This document shows, piece after piece, positions 16,817-26,352 of a DNA stretch of 64,000 bases. Position 1 is the first letter of the stretch. Each line of letters starts with the position of its first letter. This DNA comes from Bryobacterales bacterium (lineage in GTDB: Bacteria; Acidobacteriota; Terriglobia; Bryobacterales; Bryobacteraceae). The position numbers and the translations under genes are program-made. The notes beneath the pieces were generated by a model. It did no database searches and had not been told where the DNA came from. It saw only the letters and a list, made by a program, of their open reading frames with translations. The DNA lies in NCBI GenBank assembly GCA_016789905.1, contig JAEUQC010000032.1, positions 1 to 64,000 of the forward strand, read 5' to 3'.

Positions 16817-18232
16817 TTTTCCCAGCAAATCCCGCGCCTGCGCCGAGTCCGGGTGGAACCGCAGCACGCGGCGCAGCGTGGCCGTCGCCGCGTCCTTGTC
16901 GCCCGTCTCCGCGTGGCCCAACGCTAGATTCAGCCCCACCGCCAGCATTCCCGGATTCTTTTCAAACACGCGGGTCCACAACGCCAGCGCCTCTCGGGCG
17001 CGGCCGGCCTGCATTCGATAGATGCCCAGATTCGCCATTGCCGTCGCGTTCGCCGGCTCCAACCGCAGGGCGCGTTCATAGAGCGGCGCGCCCTTGCCAT
17101 TGGCGTCATAGAGTTGCGCCAGTTGCACCAGCAAAGCGGCATCGGCGTCCGGGCGCGCCGCGAGTTTTTCCAGCAGGGGCAACCGCCGTTCCGCCAGGGC
17201 CCAATCCCGCTCGGTCGCCGCCATTCCCGGAAACGGCTGCATCACGCGCGGGCCGGTGGCGCGGCCGGGCCTTCGCGCAATGGTGTGATCGGTGAAGACG
17301 ACATGCTCGCCTTCGCGCGAGCGGCCCTTCGGCATGTGGCAGCCGGCGCAATCGGCGCCGCCGCGTTCATGCGGCTGGTGACAATCCAAGCACGCCGCGG
17401 CGCGCGTGGACCCGGCGTGCGCGTCATGGCACGTTCCGCACCACAACTTCTCTCCAGCCGCCTGCCGGCACTTGCTGCGCGCCAACTGTTCGGCATGGTC
17501 GGTGGCGGTGCGCTCCCCGCCCGCGCGGCTCCACATGAACACCATCACATGATCGCCCAGCAGATCCCCTGCGCGGAACGTCTCCGGCCCGCGGCCCGGA
17601 CGCGCTACGCGCGCCGCGCCGGTCAGGTGGCACTGCAGGCAGACACTATCGCGCCGCGCCGGCGCGAGCTTTGCCGGATTCACAATCGGCCCGCGCCGCG
17701 CCACATGTTCGTTCCCCGCCCCGTGGCAGCGTTCACAGCTTACGCCGCCCTCAGCGAACGGCGGGTCCGGATACAGATTCGCCGTCCCGGCGGCAACGCG
17801 CGCCCCGCTGGCGTGGCATTGCAGACACGCACTCTCAATGGGCCGCGCCACATCTACGAAAGGTTTCGTAGAATAGCCCGGCGACAGCCCCCACTCTCCG
17901 CGCGCCGCAAAATACGACGCCGGAGACTGAAACAGGAACCCATCCACCAGCCCCGCGTAGCTGCGCCCCACCGTTCCCGAACCGATGTACCAGCGCATGG
18001 CAAACGTGCCCTTGCCAAAATCGACGGCGAAGTCCGGCGACACACGATAGGCAACGCCGCCCGCCCGGAATGCGCCGAAGCGCTCCAATCCATCACCCAC
18101 CGGCCCGCTGCTGCGCGCCATGCCGCTGCGCCGTTGCTGCTCGTAGATCTCGCGATGGCACGGCGCACAGGCGGCGCTGCCCGTGTCGGCCAGCGCCGGA
18201 ACGGACACAAGCAGCCAGGCCAGCCAGCGCAC
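16808..18232 (-). CDS. Seven-heme cytochrome c with C-terminal TPR repeats
   Basis: A 474-residue exported protein (signal MRWLAWLLVSVPALA, GTG start). I count seven CxxCH heme sites: CAPCH, CLQCH, CERCH, CLQCH, CGTCH, CLDCH and CAGCH, all within the first ~310 residues. Residues about 345-474 form tetratricopeptide-like repeats (ALLVQLAQLYDANG, AMANLGIYRMQAGRAREAL). This suggests a periplasmic electron-transfer protein docking to partners. The layout resembles multiheme cytochromes of the c554/NrfA-like superfamily, but a nitrite reductase active site cannot be asserted. It shares one base with the RidA stop codon and so is probably cotranscribed with it. Confidence 0.85.
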   Translation of the reverse strand: MRWLAWLLVSVPALADTGSAACAPCHREIYEQQRRSGMARSSGPVGDGLERFGAFRAGGVAYRVSPDFAVDFGKGTFAMRWYIGSGTVGRSYAGLVDGFLFQSPASYFAARGEWGLSPGYSTKPFVDVARPIESACLQCHASGARVAAGTANLYPDPPFAEGGVSCERCHGAGNEHVARRGPIVNPAKLAPARRDSVCLQCHLTGAARVARPGRGPETFRAGDLLGDHVMVFMWSRAGGERTATDHAEQLARSKCRQAAGEKLWCGTCHDAHAGSTRAAACLDCHQPHERGGADCAGCHMPKGRSREGEHVVFTDHTIARRPGRATGPRVMQPFPGMAATERDWALAERRLPLLEKLAARPDADAALLVQLAQLYDANGKGAPLYERALRLEPANATAMANLGIYRMQAGRAREALALWTRVFEKNPGMLAVGLNLALGHAETGDKDAATATLRRVLRFHPDSAQARDLLGKLR

Positions 18233-18639
18233 TACAGCGCCGCCGTCACTTCGATTTCAATCAACGCCCCGCCCCACAGCGCCGCGACGCCCACGCCGGT
18301 TTTCGCCGGCTTGTGTTCGCGGAAAAACTCGGCGTAGACCTCGTTGGCCTCCGCCAGCCGCGAATAATCGGTGAGGTACAAATTGCAGCGCGCCACGCGG
18401 TCCAGGCCGGACCCGGCCGTTTGCAAAACACGCTCAATATTCAGGAGCGCTTGTCGCGTCTGCGAGCGCATGTCGTCACCGGCGAGCCGGTTGGTCATCG
18501 GGTCTATGCCCAACATACCGGAAACGAAAACCAGATTGCCCAGCACCGTGGCTTGCGAATAGGTGGGGTTGGCCGGCGGCAGCCCCGGAATGGATAAGGG
18601 GACCGGCCGCGGCCGGTCCCCTTTGGTTGGTTGTGACAT
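18232..18639 (-). CDS. RidA family (YjgF/YER057c/UK114) protein
   Basis: A 135-residue RidA-fold protein: NPTYSQATVLGNLVFVSGMLG, TRQALLNIERVLQTAGSGLD, ARCNLYLTDY and a C-terminal ALIEIEVTAAL block. Archetypal members deaminate reactive enamine/imine intermediates; the usual Arg of the IEIE-preceding active site is not obvious here, so activity may differ. It starts 9 bases after the TonB-type receptor stop and its own stop shares a base with the cytochrome start. A 28-base perfect palindrome lies within codons 6-15. Confidence 0.85.
   Translation of the reverse strand: MSQPTKGDRPRPVPLSIPGLPPANPTYSQATVLGNLVFVSGMLGIDPMTNRLAGDDMRSQTRQALLNIERVLQTAGSGLDRVARCNLYLTDYSRLAEANEVYAEFFREHKPAKTGVGVAALWGGALIEIEVTAAL
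18596..18623. repeat. 28-bp perfect palindrome inside the ridA 5' coding end
   Basis: AAGGGGACCGGCCG is followed immediately by its exact complement, with no loop. It lies 17-44 bases into the RidA reading frame and 25 bases past the stop of the receptor gene. On the minus strand it is followed by TTATCC, a weak T tract. It could be the terminator of the receptor gene or a structure that lowers RidA/cytochrome expression. Confidence 0.7.
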
Positions 18640-18647
18640 CCCCTTGA

Positions 18648-21600
18648 TTAGAACGTAAAGCGCAAGGCGATTTCAATGTTGCGAGGCCCAAGCTGCTGGC
18701 CGGTGTATTGGCCGAAGAACGGGCTGGCCAGATTGGTGTTCAGTCCGCCAACGCCCGCCCAATTGAACGCGTTCAAGAACGTGCCGCGCAGCTCCAGCAT
18801 CCGCTGTTCGTCAAACTTGAACGTCTTGGAAATATTCGCGTCAAACGACGTGAACCGGCGGTCGCGGATATTGGGCAGGTACGGACCCACCGTTCCCAGA
18901 CGCTGCACCACATTCTGGCCGCCCTCAAACACAGGAGGATTGGCGAACGCAGCCCGGTTCAAGTAGGCCGTTCCGCCGTTGACACCACGGAAGTTGATCC
19001 CGGCATCAGCGTTCAGCACGATGGGCACACCGGCCACGAGGTCCGGCCGCGCCGCGTTGCCTGTGGGCAGATTGATGCCCCCGGTGGAGATGGACACGGG
19101 ATTTCCAGTACGCCAGTTGTGGATACCGGAAAGCTGCCAGCCGCCCAGGAACTTGTCCACGATCGGACTCAGATTCACCAGCCGGTTCTTGCCGATCGGA
19201 AGCTCATAGATCCAGCTCAACTTGGCGACATGCGGCAGGTGGTAGTTGGTGATGCTTCGCTCCAGGTTACGGTTGAACACATCGGCGACTCCTTCGGAAT
19301 CGATCGCGTTATCGGTCAAACCGATCGCCTTGGACCACGTATAGGCGCCGAGGATGGCCAAACCGTTCTTGAAGTGGCGTGTCACCTGCATCTGCATCCC
19401 CTGGTACGACGAGTTCCCGATGTTGGGGAAGATGCTGTTAATGCCAGTGAACTGCGCATACGGCCGCAGCGCCTGCAAGTTGGTGCCAACGAAACCCGGA
19501 TAGGGCGCCGGGATCGGGCTCGATGCTGTCCACGGCCGCGGCAGTAAGTCACCATACTGCTGCACTGCCGAAAACGGTACGTTGTTCGGCTGCTCAAAGC
19601 CTTTGGCGATGAGCCGCGTACCCTTGTTGGCCACGTAATTGACTTCAATGACCGTATTCGCCGGCAACTGATACTGCAAACCGAAGTTCCAGTTCTGCAC
19701 GTACGGCAGGCGGTTGCCGCTCTTCGAGTAGTAGTCAATACCCTGGCCGTTGGCCAGCGTCGGGATCTTGTTCGGCAGCGTTCCGGTGAAGTCAGGATAG
19801 CGGTCGGAGATGTTGCCCAACGGAGCTTCCGCGAACGGAATCTGGCGGTTCGCCGAGTTCACCACCAGGTTGCCGTTGTAGCCCAGAGTGCCGCCAAACC
19901 CGAAGCCGTTGGAAATGGCCGGGGTATTGTTAATGCCGTAGCCGCCGCGCATTACCAGCTTGTTGGTCACCGCGTAAGCGAAGCCGAACTTGGGGGATAT
20001 CTGCTTAAAGTATGTATCCTGGAAGCCGCGAAGTCCGCGGTCGTCAGCAAACGCCAACGCGCCCGGCTTGTTGCCCGCGCCGGGATTCGCCAGCGCGAAA
20101 TCAACGGCCGACATGCGGCCCGCCACTTCGATCAAACCGCCCACCATTTCCCAGCGGAGGCCGAGATTCAGCGTGAGCCGGGGCGTTACCTTCCAGTCGT
20201 CCTGGAAATAGAAACCCGCGGTGCGCCATCGGTGGCCGAAGTTGGATGCGGCAATGCCGCGACTGGTGGAGGCATAGTCGCCCAACAGGAAGCTGGCGAA
20301 GCTGTGGCCGGTCTGATTGATGTAGCCCGGTAACGCCGTCTGGTTCGGCGAGAAGTTGAAATCACCCGAACCCGACTTGTTGCGGGTGTTGTAGTAGTAG
20401 CGGCGATTCTCAAAGCCGAACTTGAAGTTGTGCTTGCCGCTCACTTTGGTCATGTCCACCTGGCCAATGGTCGAGCCGTTGAAACTGCCGCCGCGGCTGC
20501 CCGAACCGAGCCGTCCGCCGGCGCCGATGCCGCCGCCCTGGAACGGCTGGCCCGCAAAATTCAATACCGGAAAATGTACGCCGGGAACATTTTGCAGACC
20601 GATCTTGGCTGGCCAATCCTGATCCACATAGACACTCTCGTTGTTGTTGCCGAATCGGTTGTAGCCGAGGTTGACTCGGCCCAGCAGTGTGGGCGTCAAT
20701 GTGAAATCGTAGGACATGCGAACCATCGTTCCCGGCGTGTCCTGGTTCTGGTACACATTGGTGGGCGAGCCTGGAGGCGCGCTCCACCGCGGCGATCCCG
20801 AGTTATAGCGGGTACGGAAGTTGCGATTCACCATGCCGCTTAGCCGGTGGCGTTCATTGAAATTGTGGTCGCCTTTGAACGTCAGCATTCGTTCTCGAAA
20901 TTCCGGGCAGCAGGTGCCTATCGCGGGCATGTTGTTCAACATACCGCTGAAGATGGGATCGTCGATCGGCGCCAGTTCCAGAATCTTCGAAGGCACAGCG
21001 CCAAAACGGCTGCGCGGAATGACATTCCCAGGGAACATGTCGCGCACCCAGGTCGAACCAACCTGCCGCGCGGAGCGAGGATCGTAGATAGACCCGAACT
21101 GCACTGGGCGGCCAAGTGCGTCCGGTGTCAACGACGTACCCGAACTTGCATTGCCCGTGAACGCCGGGCTCAGCAGACTGGAGAAATTGCCCTGCTTGAA
21201 CTCGGGCGTGGGCAAATGCACAAATCCGCTCTGGTTGAAATCGGCCTGCGTGGTCCGTTCCATGTTATGGAACCAAAATGTCTTGTTGCGGCCATCGTAA
21301 AGTTTCGGTATGAGCACCGGCCCGCCGGCCGAGTATCCGTAGTTGTGCTGTTTGTAGGGTTGGCGCTTAATGCCCGCCGCGTTGCTGTTGAACGCATTCG
21401 CGCGCAGGGCGTCGTTCTGCCCGTAGTAATACGCGCTGCCGTGCAAAGAGTTCGTTCCGCTCTTGGTGGCGAAGTTGGCTACCGAGGTTTGACCGCCGGA
21501 ATACTGCGCGCTCACGGTGCCGGTCTGCATCTTAAATTCGCTAATCGCTTCGGCCGAAGGGCTGAACTCGGAGTTCGCCCCGCCCGCCAAATCCATTCGG

Positions 21601-22169
21601 CCCACTGAAATGCCGTCGATCAGAATCTCGTGCGAGTAGTTCTGTCCGCCATTGATGGAGCCCTGCCACGTGCCGCCAACGGTTCCCGGCAGCGAGGTGA
21701 AGATGAACTGTTGAATCTGGCGCCGGCCGCCGCCCACCGCGATCGGCCAGGCGTCGAACTCTTTTTTGGTCACATAGCTGCCGATTTCCGCTGTGCCGGT
21801 CTCCAACAGAGGAGCTTCGCTCGACACCGTGATCTGGTCGCTGATGTTGCCGACTTCCAGCCGGAAGTCCACCGTCAGCGTCTGCGCCACGGCCAGTACT
21901 ACATTCTCGCGGATCGCGCCCTTGAAACCAGGAGCGCTCACTGAAATTCGATAGGTGCCAGCCGATAGCGCCGGCATACGATAAACGCCCGCTTCCGTCG
22001 TGGCGCTTGAAATCTCCACGCCCGTTGCCGGGTTCAATACCTTGACCATGGCGCCGGCCACCGCCGCGCCGGAAGGATCAAGGACAGTTCCGTTGAAAGT
22101 GCCACGCTCCCCCTGTCCGAACAGGGCGGCGCTCATTAATACTGCAAACGCGATTTGCCGCAATTGCAT
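18648..22169 (-). CDS. TonB-dependent-receptor-like outer-membrane protein with carboxypeptidase regulatory domain
   Basis: A 1173-residue protein typical of the oversized Acidobacterial receptor family. After the signal (MQLRQIAFAVLMSAALFGQG) comes a carboxypeptidase-regulatory/CnaB-like domain (residues about 22-110: GTVLDPSGAAVAGAMV, YRMPALSAGTYRISV). A plug-like region follows (YSHEILIDGISVGRMD), then a long beta-barrel ending in an aromatic strand (NIEIALRFTF). Start at 22169 is set by the signal peptide and an AAAGGGGG ribosome site. It should sit in the outer membrane and import or bind glycans or peptides; substrate unknown. It is followed by RidA. Confidence 0.9.
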   Translation of the reverse strand: MQLRQIAFAVLMSAALFGQGERGTFNGTVLDPSGAAVAGAMVKVLNPATGVEISSATTEAGVYRMPALSAGTYRISVSAPGFKGAIRENVVLAVAQTLTVDFRLEVGNISDQITVSSEAPLLETGTAEIGSYVTKKEFDAWPIAVGGGRRQIQQFIFTSLPGTVGGTWQGSINGGQNYSHEILIDGISVGRMDLAGGANSEFSPSAEAISEFKMQTGTVSAQYSGGQTSVANFATKSGTNSLHGSAYYYGQNDALRANAFNSNAAGIKRQPYKQHNYGYSAGGPVLIPKLYDGRNKTFWFHNMERTTQADFNQSGFVHLPTPEFKQGNFSSLLSPAFTGNASSGTSLTPDALGRPVQFGSIYDPRSARQVGSTWVRDMFPGNVIPRSRFGAVPSKILELAPIDDPIFSGMLNNMPAIGTCCPEFRERMLTFKGDHNFNERHRLSGMVNRNFRTRYNSGSPRWSAPPGSPTNVYQNQDTPGTMVRMSYDFTLTPTLLGRVNLGYNRFGNNNESVYVDQDWPAKIGLQNVPGVHFPVLNFAGQPFQGGGIGAGGRLGSGSRGGSFNGSTIGQVDMTKVSGKHNFKFGFENRRYYYNTRNKSGSGDFNFSPNQTALPGYINQTGHSFASFLLGDYASTSRGIAASNFGHRWRTAGFYFQDDWKVTPRLTLNLGLRWEMVGGLIEVAGRMSAVDFALANPGAGNKPGALAFADDRGLRGFQDTYFKQISPKFGFAYAVTNKLVMRGGYGINNTPAISNGFGFGGTLGYNGNLVVNSANRQIPFAEAPLGNISDRYPDFTGTLPNKIPTLANGQGIDYYSKSGNRLPYVQNWNFGLQYQLPANTVIEVNYVANKGTRLIAKGFEQPNNVPFSAVQQYGDLLPRPWTASSPIPAPYPGFVGTNLQALRPYAQFTGINSIFPNIGNSSYQGMQMQVTRHFKNGLAILGAYTWSKAIGLTDNAIDSEGVADVFNRNLERSITNYHLPHVAKLSWIYELPIGKNRLVNLSPIVDKFLGGWQLSGIHNWRTGNPVSISTGGINLPTGNAARPDLVAGVPIVLNADAGINFRGVNGGTAYLNRAAFANPPVFEGGQNVVQRLGTVGPYLPNIRDRRFTSFDANISKTFKFDEQRMLELRGTFLNAFNWAGVGGLNTNLASPFFGQYTGQQLGPRNIEIALRFTF

Positions 22170-22265
22170 CCACGAACCCCCTTTAAAGCATTCAATCCTG
22201 CGCAAGGCAGGCGTGAGAGAGACTTTATCACAGATTAGAGCCTCTCGATTCGCTCCAAAGCCGCG

Positions 22266-23528
22266 TCACCATGCCTCCCGGTTCGCGATCTTCACCCGGA
22301 ACAAGGGCTTCGCCCGCTCCGCCGCCTCCATTTCAAAAACCTCCTCCGTCCGCGAAGCCTCCCACCCCCGCCACAGCCACGCCAATGACTCCGGCAAATC
22401 CATCGCCCCCTGCGCGATGGCATGCGCGCTTTCCCCAAACCGGAAGTGAAAATCGTACCCTTTCAGCTTCAGCGAATTCGCCAACTGAATATTTTGCAGC
22501 GGCCAGCTCCCGGCCTGATTTTCAATATCGTCCGCTCCATCCGACAGCCACACGCGCAGGTTCTTCCTCGCCTCGCGCCGCACGCGATGCGCCACAATGT
22601 AGCCGCCGTCCTGCCCCTTTTCCGGCTGCCACTGAATCCCAGTGAAGCTGCCTATATGCGACAGCACCCGGCTGAACTGTCCCGGGAAATACCACGCCAC
22701 GTTGAACGCGCAGATGGCCCCCGACGACGCCCCCGCCACCGCCCGCGAATAGGCGTCCTTCCGGATTCGGTACGTCTTCTCCACCTCCGGCAGAATCTCC
22801 TCCAACAGGTACTTTCCATAACGTTCCGATACCGTATCGTATTGAATACTCCGCATCCGCACGCCGCGCGCCGGTCCGCCCTCGCCCGGCGAAATCAGCA
22901 CATGCACCATCGGCGGAATCAGTTTTTTGGCCACCAGATTGTCACTGACAATCTGCAGCCGCAAACGCAGCAAATCCGCATTGCCCACGATCGTCTCTCC
23001 GTCTTGCCACACCATCAGCGGCGCGCCATTCTTCAGGTCCACCCCCGCGTTTGCGTACACCCAGAAGTTCGCCGCCATACCAGGGTAGACGCGGCTTCGC
23101 AGCGTCTTCTGGTTCGACAGCACGCCCCGCGCCACGCCGGCCCGCGGGTACGAATCCGGGTTGTAGCCGGCCACGTCGTAGGAGCCCAACGAGCGTCCAC
23201 CGGCGAAGTATTCATAGTGGTGCGTTACGCCCAGCCGCAGCGTTCGCAGCAGATACCAGTACGGCTTCCCCTCCACTCGCCGCATTGGCAGCGGCGGTTC
23301 ACGGTCAATCGATACCGTCGCCGCGCCGTCGGCCCGCACCGCGAACAGAAACTCCTGCCCCCAAACAGCCGCGCCGTCGCGTCCGGCCAGTCCGGGCAAT
23401 CCTGCTTCCAACAGCGCCCCCAGCCGCGGCGAATGCTCGCGCGCCGCCGTAATCAGCGTCTCCAGCGGGTGAGTCTGCGCGTTACTCTGAAACGCCGTCA
23501 CCGAGAGGAACAGAAGCAACCGGTACAT
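22266..23528 (-). CDS. Exported esterase (enterochelin esterase/esterase D-like alpha/beta hydrolase)
   Basis: A 420-residue protein with a signal peptide (MYRLLLFLSVTAFQSNA). The N-terminal ~150 residues look like an early-set/CBM-type beta-sandwich. The C-terminal part is the esterase D / Fes fold: YLLEEILPEVEKTYRI, GASSGAICAFNVAW (nucleophile Ser), LSDGADDIEN (Asp) and FGESAHAIAQGAM (His). Likely substrates are carbohydrate or phenolic esters; siderophore cleavage is less likely for an exported enzyme. It is 96 bases upstream of the receptor gene on the same strand. Confidence 0.85.
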   Translation of the reverse strand: MYRLLLFLSVTAFQSNAQTHPLETLITAAREHSPRLGALLEAGLPGLAGRDGAAVWGQEFLFAVRADGAATVSIDREPPLPMRRVEGKPYWYLLRTLRLGVTHHYEYFAGGRSLGSYDVAGYNPDSYPRAGVARGVLSNQKTLRSRVYPGMAANFWVYANAGVDLKNGAPLMVWQDGETIVGNADLLRLRLQIVSDNLVAKKLIPPMVHVLISPGEGGPARGVRMRSIQYDTVSERYGKYLLEEILPEVEKTYRIRKDAYSRAVAGASSGAICAFNVAWYFPGQFSRVLSHIGSFTGIQWQPEKGQDGGYIVAHRVRREARKNLRVWLSDGADDIENQAGSWPLQNIQLANSLKLKGYDFHFRFGESAHAIAQGAMDLPESLAWLWRGWEASRTEEVFEMEAAERAKPLFRVKIANREAW

Positions 23529-23658
23529 GCCCGGTATTCTATCCCGCGTAACGCGCCCGAGCGGCGCGCTGCCTTACACAACGCGCCGCCTGGGTCATCA
23601 TGCTCTGGCGTGTATCCGCGCCAAAGCGCCATTCCTCCGAGACGAGGAAGTCAAAACA

Positions 23659-23994
23659 TCACTCAATGGTTATTTTCACCGGTTGCTCAATATACATAGT
23701 GCAATCGGCATTCAAAATCATCAGCCCATACCGCCCGGGCTTCACGTCTACAGGAACTTTCACCGTAATCGCGTCGGCCTTCTGCGTCACGATCGCGACT
23801 TTGATCTCCTGGCTGCCGAGCGTGAGGAAAACTTCCTTCACCTGATTCTTATCCAGGTTCTCGCCAGCGATGGTGTACTCTGCGTCTGCTTTGCCGGTAT
23901 CAGGCGTCACCGATGTCATGCGCGGTGCCGTGCCTTGTCCAAAGACAACCAGGGAAGCCGCCAAAAGAAGAATAACTGCGGATAACCGTTTCAT
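23659..23994 (-). CDS. Small secreted IPT/TIG-domain protein
   Basis: A 111-residue protein with a clear signal peptide (MKRLSAVILLLAASLVVFGQ) and a single immunoglobulin-like IPT/TIG domain (RMTSVTPDTGKADAEYTIAG, NQVKEVFLTLG, PVDVKPGRYGLMILNAD). Such domains serve in cell-surface proteins. A GGAGG ribosome site is 8 bases before the ATG. No partner is evident. It lies between the esterase and the PQQ dehydrogenase genes on the same strand with gaps of 57 and 130 bases. Confidence 0.75.
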   Translation of the reverse strand: MKRLSAVILLLAASLVVFGQGTAPRMTSVTPDTGKADAEYTIAGENLDKNQVKEVFLTLGSQEIKVAIVTQKADAITVKVPVDVKPGRYGLMILNADCTMYIEQPVKITIE

Positions 23995-24051
23995 GGGAAC
24001 TGCCTCCGATTTGATTTTGCTCCCGTTTCAAATTGTTTGCAAGCGCTTTCT

Positions 24052-26346
24052 TCACTCCAGCGAAAATGCCAGAATTTGCCCGCCCGCCGCGATCGCCACA
24101 TGTTGCTTCCCATGCACCAAATAGGTCATTGGCGACGCCTTCCACGCCTGCCCTGTCGGAAAATGCCACAGCGTTTTTCCCGTCTTCGCGTCCGCCGCGG
24201 CAAACGTCCCACCGCTCTCCCCGTAGAACAGCAATCCCCCGGCCGTCGACAACACGCCCGAATAGTTCGCCTCCGGCGCGCCAATTTGCGGCACTTCCCA
24301 AACAATTTTTCCCGTCTCAATATCCAATGCCCGCAGCACTTTTTCCGGCGGATTCGCCGGGTCATTATAAGGAACGAACCAGCTTCCCGCCGCCCGGTAC
24401 ATGTTGCAGTCCTCCACCGCCATCACGTAGAACAGTTTCGTCGCCGGGTTGTACGCGGTCGAATACCAATTCGTCGCGCCCCGCACCGCCGGGCACACTT
24501 TCGTCCCGCCCGCCGTCGGTTTCGCCGCCGGGTTCACCTGCGGCCGTCCTTTGGCGTCCAGCCCGGTGGACCATGTAAGCCGTTTCACAAAGGGGGCACC
24601 CAGTAAGTACTCGCCCGTAGTCCGGTCCAGCACGTAGAAGTAGCCGTTCCGGTTGGCCTGGAGCAGCAGCTTCCGCGGCCGGCCCTTGAAATTCGCGTCC
24701 ACCAGCACCAGCGGTTCGGTGGCGTCCCAGTCCCACAGGTCATGCGGGGTGAACTGGAAATGCCACTTCAACTTGCCCGTCTTGGCATCGAGAGCCACCA
24801 CGCAATTCGTGTACAAATTGTCGCCGCCGCGGTCGGTGCCGTCGGTGTCCGGATACGGATTACCCGTTGGCCAATAGAGTGTATCGCTTTGCGGATCGTA
24901 CGACCCGGTAAGCCACGTCGCTCCGCCGCCAAAATCGATCGCTTTCCCGCCCCACGTTTCCGCTCCCTTTTCGCCACGTTTCGGGATAGTGCGGAAACGC
25001 CACGCCTCTTTACCCGTCGCCGCCTCATAGGCCACAACGAACCCCAACAGCGGCGCGTCGCCGCCGCCCACGCCGCCCACCACCAGGTTCCCCACCACCA
25101 TTGGCGCCGCCGTGGAGCCGTAGTTGCCAATGTCTCCCGTGGGCATATAAACCTGCCACACCAGCGCGCCGGTCAGCCGGTTCAGCGCCACCATATGCGC
25201 GTCGTCTGTAGCGAAGAAAACGCGGTCGCCCAGCAGCGCGGCGCCGCGTTGCGCGCCTTTGGCCGCGTCGCCGGAGATCTTCCGCGCGTCGCCCCGCGGC
25301 CGCACCCAGCACCAAATTTCCCGGCCTGTGGCGCTGTCCAGCGCGCACACCTGATTGGGCGCCGTAACGTACATGACGCCATCGGCCACCAGCGGCGTCG
25401 TCTGCAGGCTCGGATGCGGCAGCGCGTAGCTCCACACAGGTTTCAGGCGCGCCGCGTTGGCTGTGGTAATCTGCGCCAGCCCGCTGTGCCGGTTGCCCGA
25501 TGGCAGCCCGTGATAACCCGGCCATTCGCCCGGCGCCGGCGCCTGCACGCGCGCCACGTCGGCCGCCGCCGGCGGCGCCGCGGCCGGCAAAGGCCCCAGC
25601 CCCACCCCGCCCAGCGTAGCCAAATACGCGATCACGTCCCGCCGTTCCCCCTCCGTCCCCCGGAACGCCGGCATATACGAATCCTTCTCCGCCGTCACCG
25701 CCAAATAATTGGTGCCTGGCACCAATTTAATGTTTCCGTCGAAGGTTTGCAGTTGCAGGTCGTGCGCGCCGCGGCTGCGCGCGAAGCCGCGCAGCGAACT
25801 GCCGTCCTTCATCTTCACCGTCACCACGCCCCACGGATCGTCCGGGCAGAACGCCCATCCAGGACACGCCGCGCCGTTCCGTTTCCCCTTCCGCGAGTTC
25901 GGGTTCTTCAACGTTTCTTCCAACTCCCGCAGCGTGAACTCCCGGCCCACGTTCGATAGGTCCGGCCCGTTCGATCCGCCCTTGCCCATCGCCATATGGC
26001 ACGCCGAACACCGCTGTTCGAACAACGCTTTCCCCGCCGCCGCGTCGCCCGCCGGATGCGCATTGAACGCCGACGCATTCCACGAATGCACCGCCTTCGT
26101 CAACGCGTCCAATTCGGCGTCCGGCAGCGGAAATCCCGGCATCCCGCCCCGCGTCCCATTCCGGATAATGCCCCGAATCTGCGCCTCCGTTCGAGACCGC
26201 AGTGATCGCGTGTCGATCAAACCCGGCCCGCGGTCGGTCCCCGTCGCACTATCGGCATGGCACGCCGCGCAGTACTTCCCATAGGCCGCGGGAATCTCTT
26301 GCGCCGCCACGGCCGCGCTTATCAGAAGCAGCAAAAAGTAGGGCAT
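24052..26346 (-). CDS. PQQ-dependent dehydrogenase with two N-terminal cytochrome c domains
   Basis: A 764-residue periplasmic quinoprotein (signal MPYFLLLLISAAVAAQ). Heme sites CAACH (near residue 28) and CSACH (near 114) mark two cytochrome c domains, preceding the eight-bladed quinoprotein propeller (ATGREIWCW, LWDWDATEP, TLWHFPTG). The order is reversed from common quinohemoprotein alcohol dehydrogenases, which carry heme at the C-terminus. It should oxidise an alcohol or sugar and pass electrons to heme. A GTG lies two codons upstream; I prefer the ATG at 26346 because AGGTGA precedes it. It starts 6 bases after the coiled-coil gene stop. Confidence 0.88.
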   Translation of the reverse strand: MPYFLLLLISAAVAAQEIPAAYGKYCAACHADSATGTDRGPGLIDTRSLRSRTEAQIRGIIRNGTRGGMPGFPLPDAELDALTKAVHSWNASAFNAHPAGDAAAGKALFEQRCSACHMAMGKGGSNGPDLSNVGREFTLRELEETLKNPNSRKGKRNGAACPGWAFCPDDPWGVVTVKMKDGSSLRGFARSRGAHDLQLQTFDGNIKLVPGTNYLAVTAEKDSYMPAFRGTEGERRDVIAYLATLGGVGLGPLPAAAPPAAADVARVQAPAPGEWPGYHGLPSGNRHSGLAQITTANAARLKPVWSYALPHPSLQTTPLVADGVMYVTAPNQVCALDSATGREIWCWVRPRGDARKISGDAAKGAQRGAALLGDRVFFATDDAHMVALNRLTGALVWQVYMPTGDIGNYGSTAAPMVVGNLVVGGVGGGDAPLLGFVVAYEAATGKEAWRFRTIPKRGEKGAETWGGKAIDFGGGATWLTGSYDPQSDTLYWPTGNPYPDTDGTDRGGDNLYTNCVVALDAKTGKLKWHFQFTPHDLWDWDATEPLVLVDANFKGRPRKLLLQANRNGYFYVLDRTTGEYLLGAPFVKRLTWSTGLDAKGRPQVNPAAKPTAGGTKVCPAVRGATNWYSTAYNPATKLFYVMAVEDCNMYRAAGSWFVPYNDPANPPEKVLRALDIETGKIVWEVPQIGAPEANYSGVLSTAGGLLFYGESGGTFAAADAKTGKTLWHFPTGQAWKASPMTYLVHGKQHVAIAAGGQILAFSLE

Positions 26347-26352
26347 ATTCAC

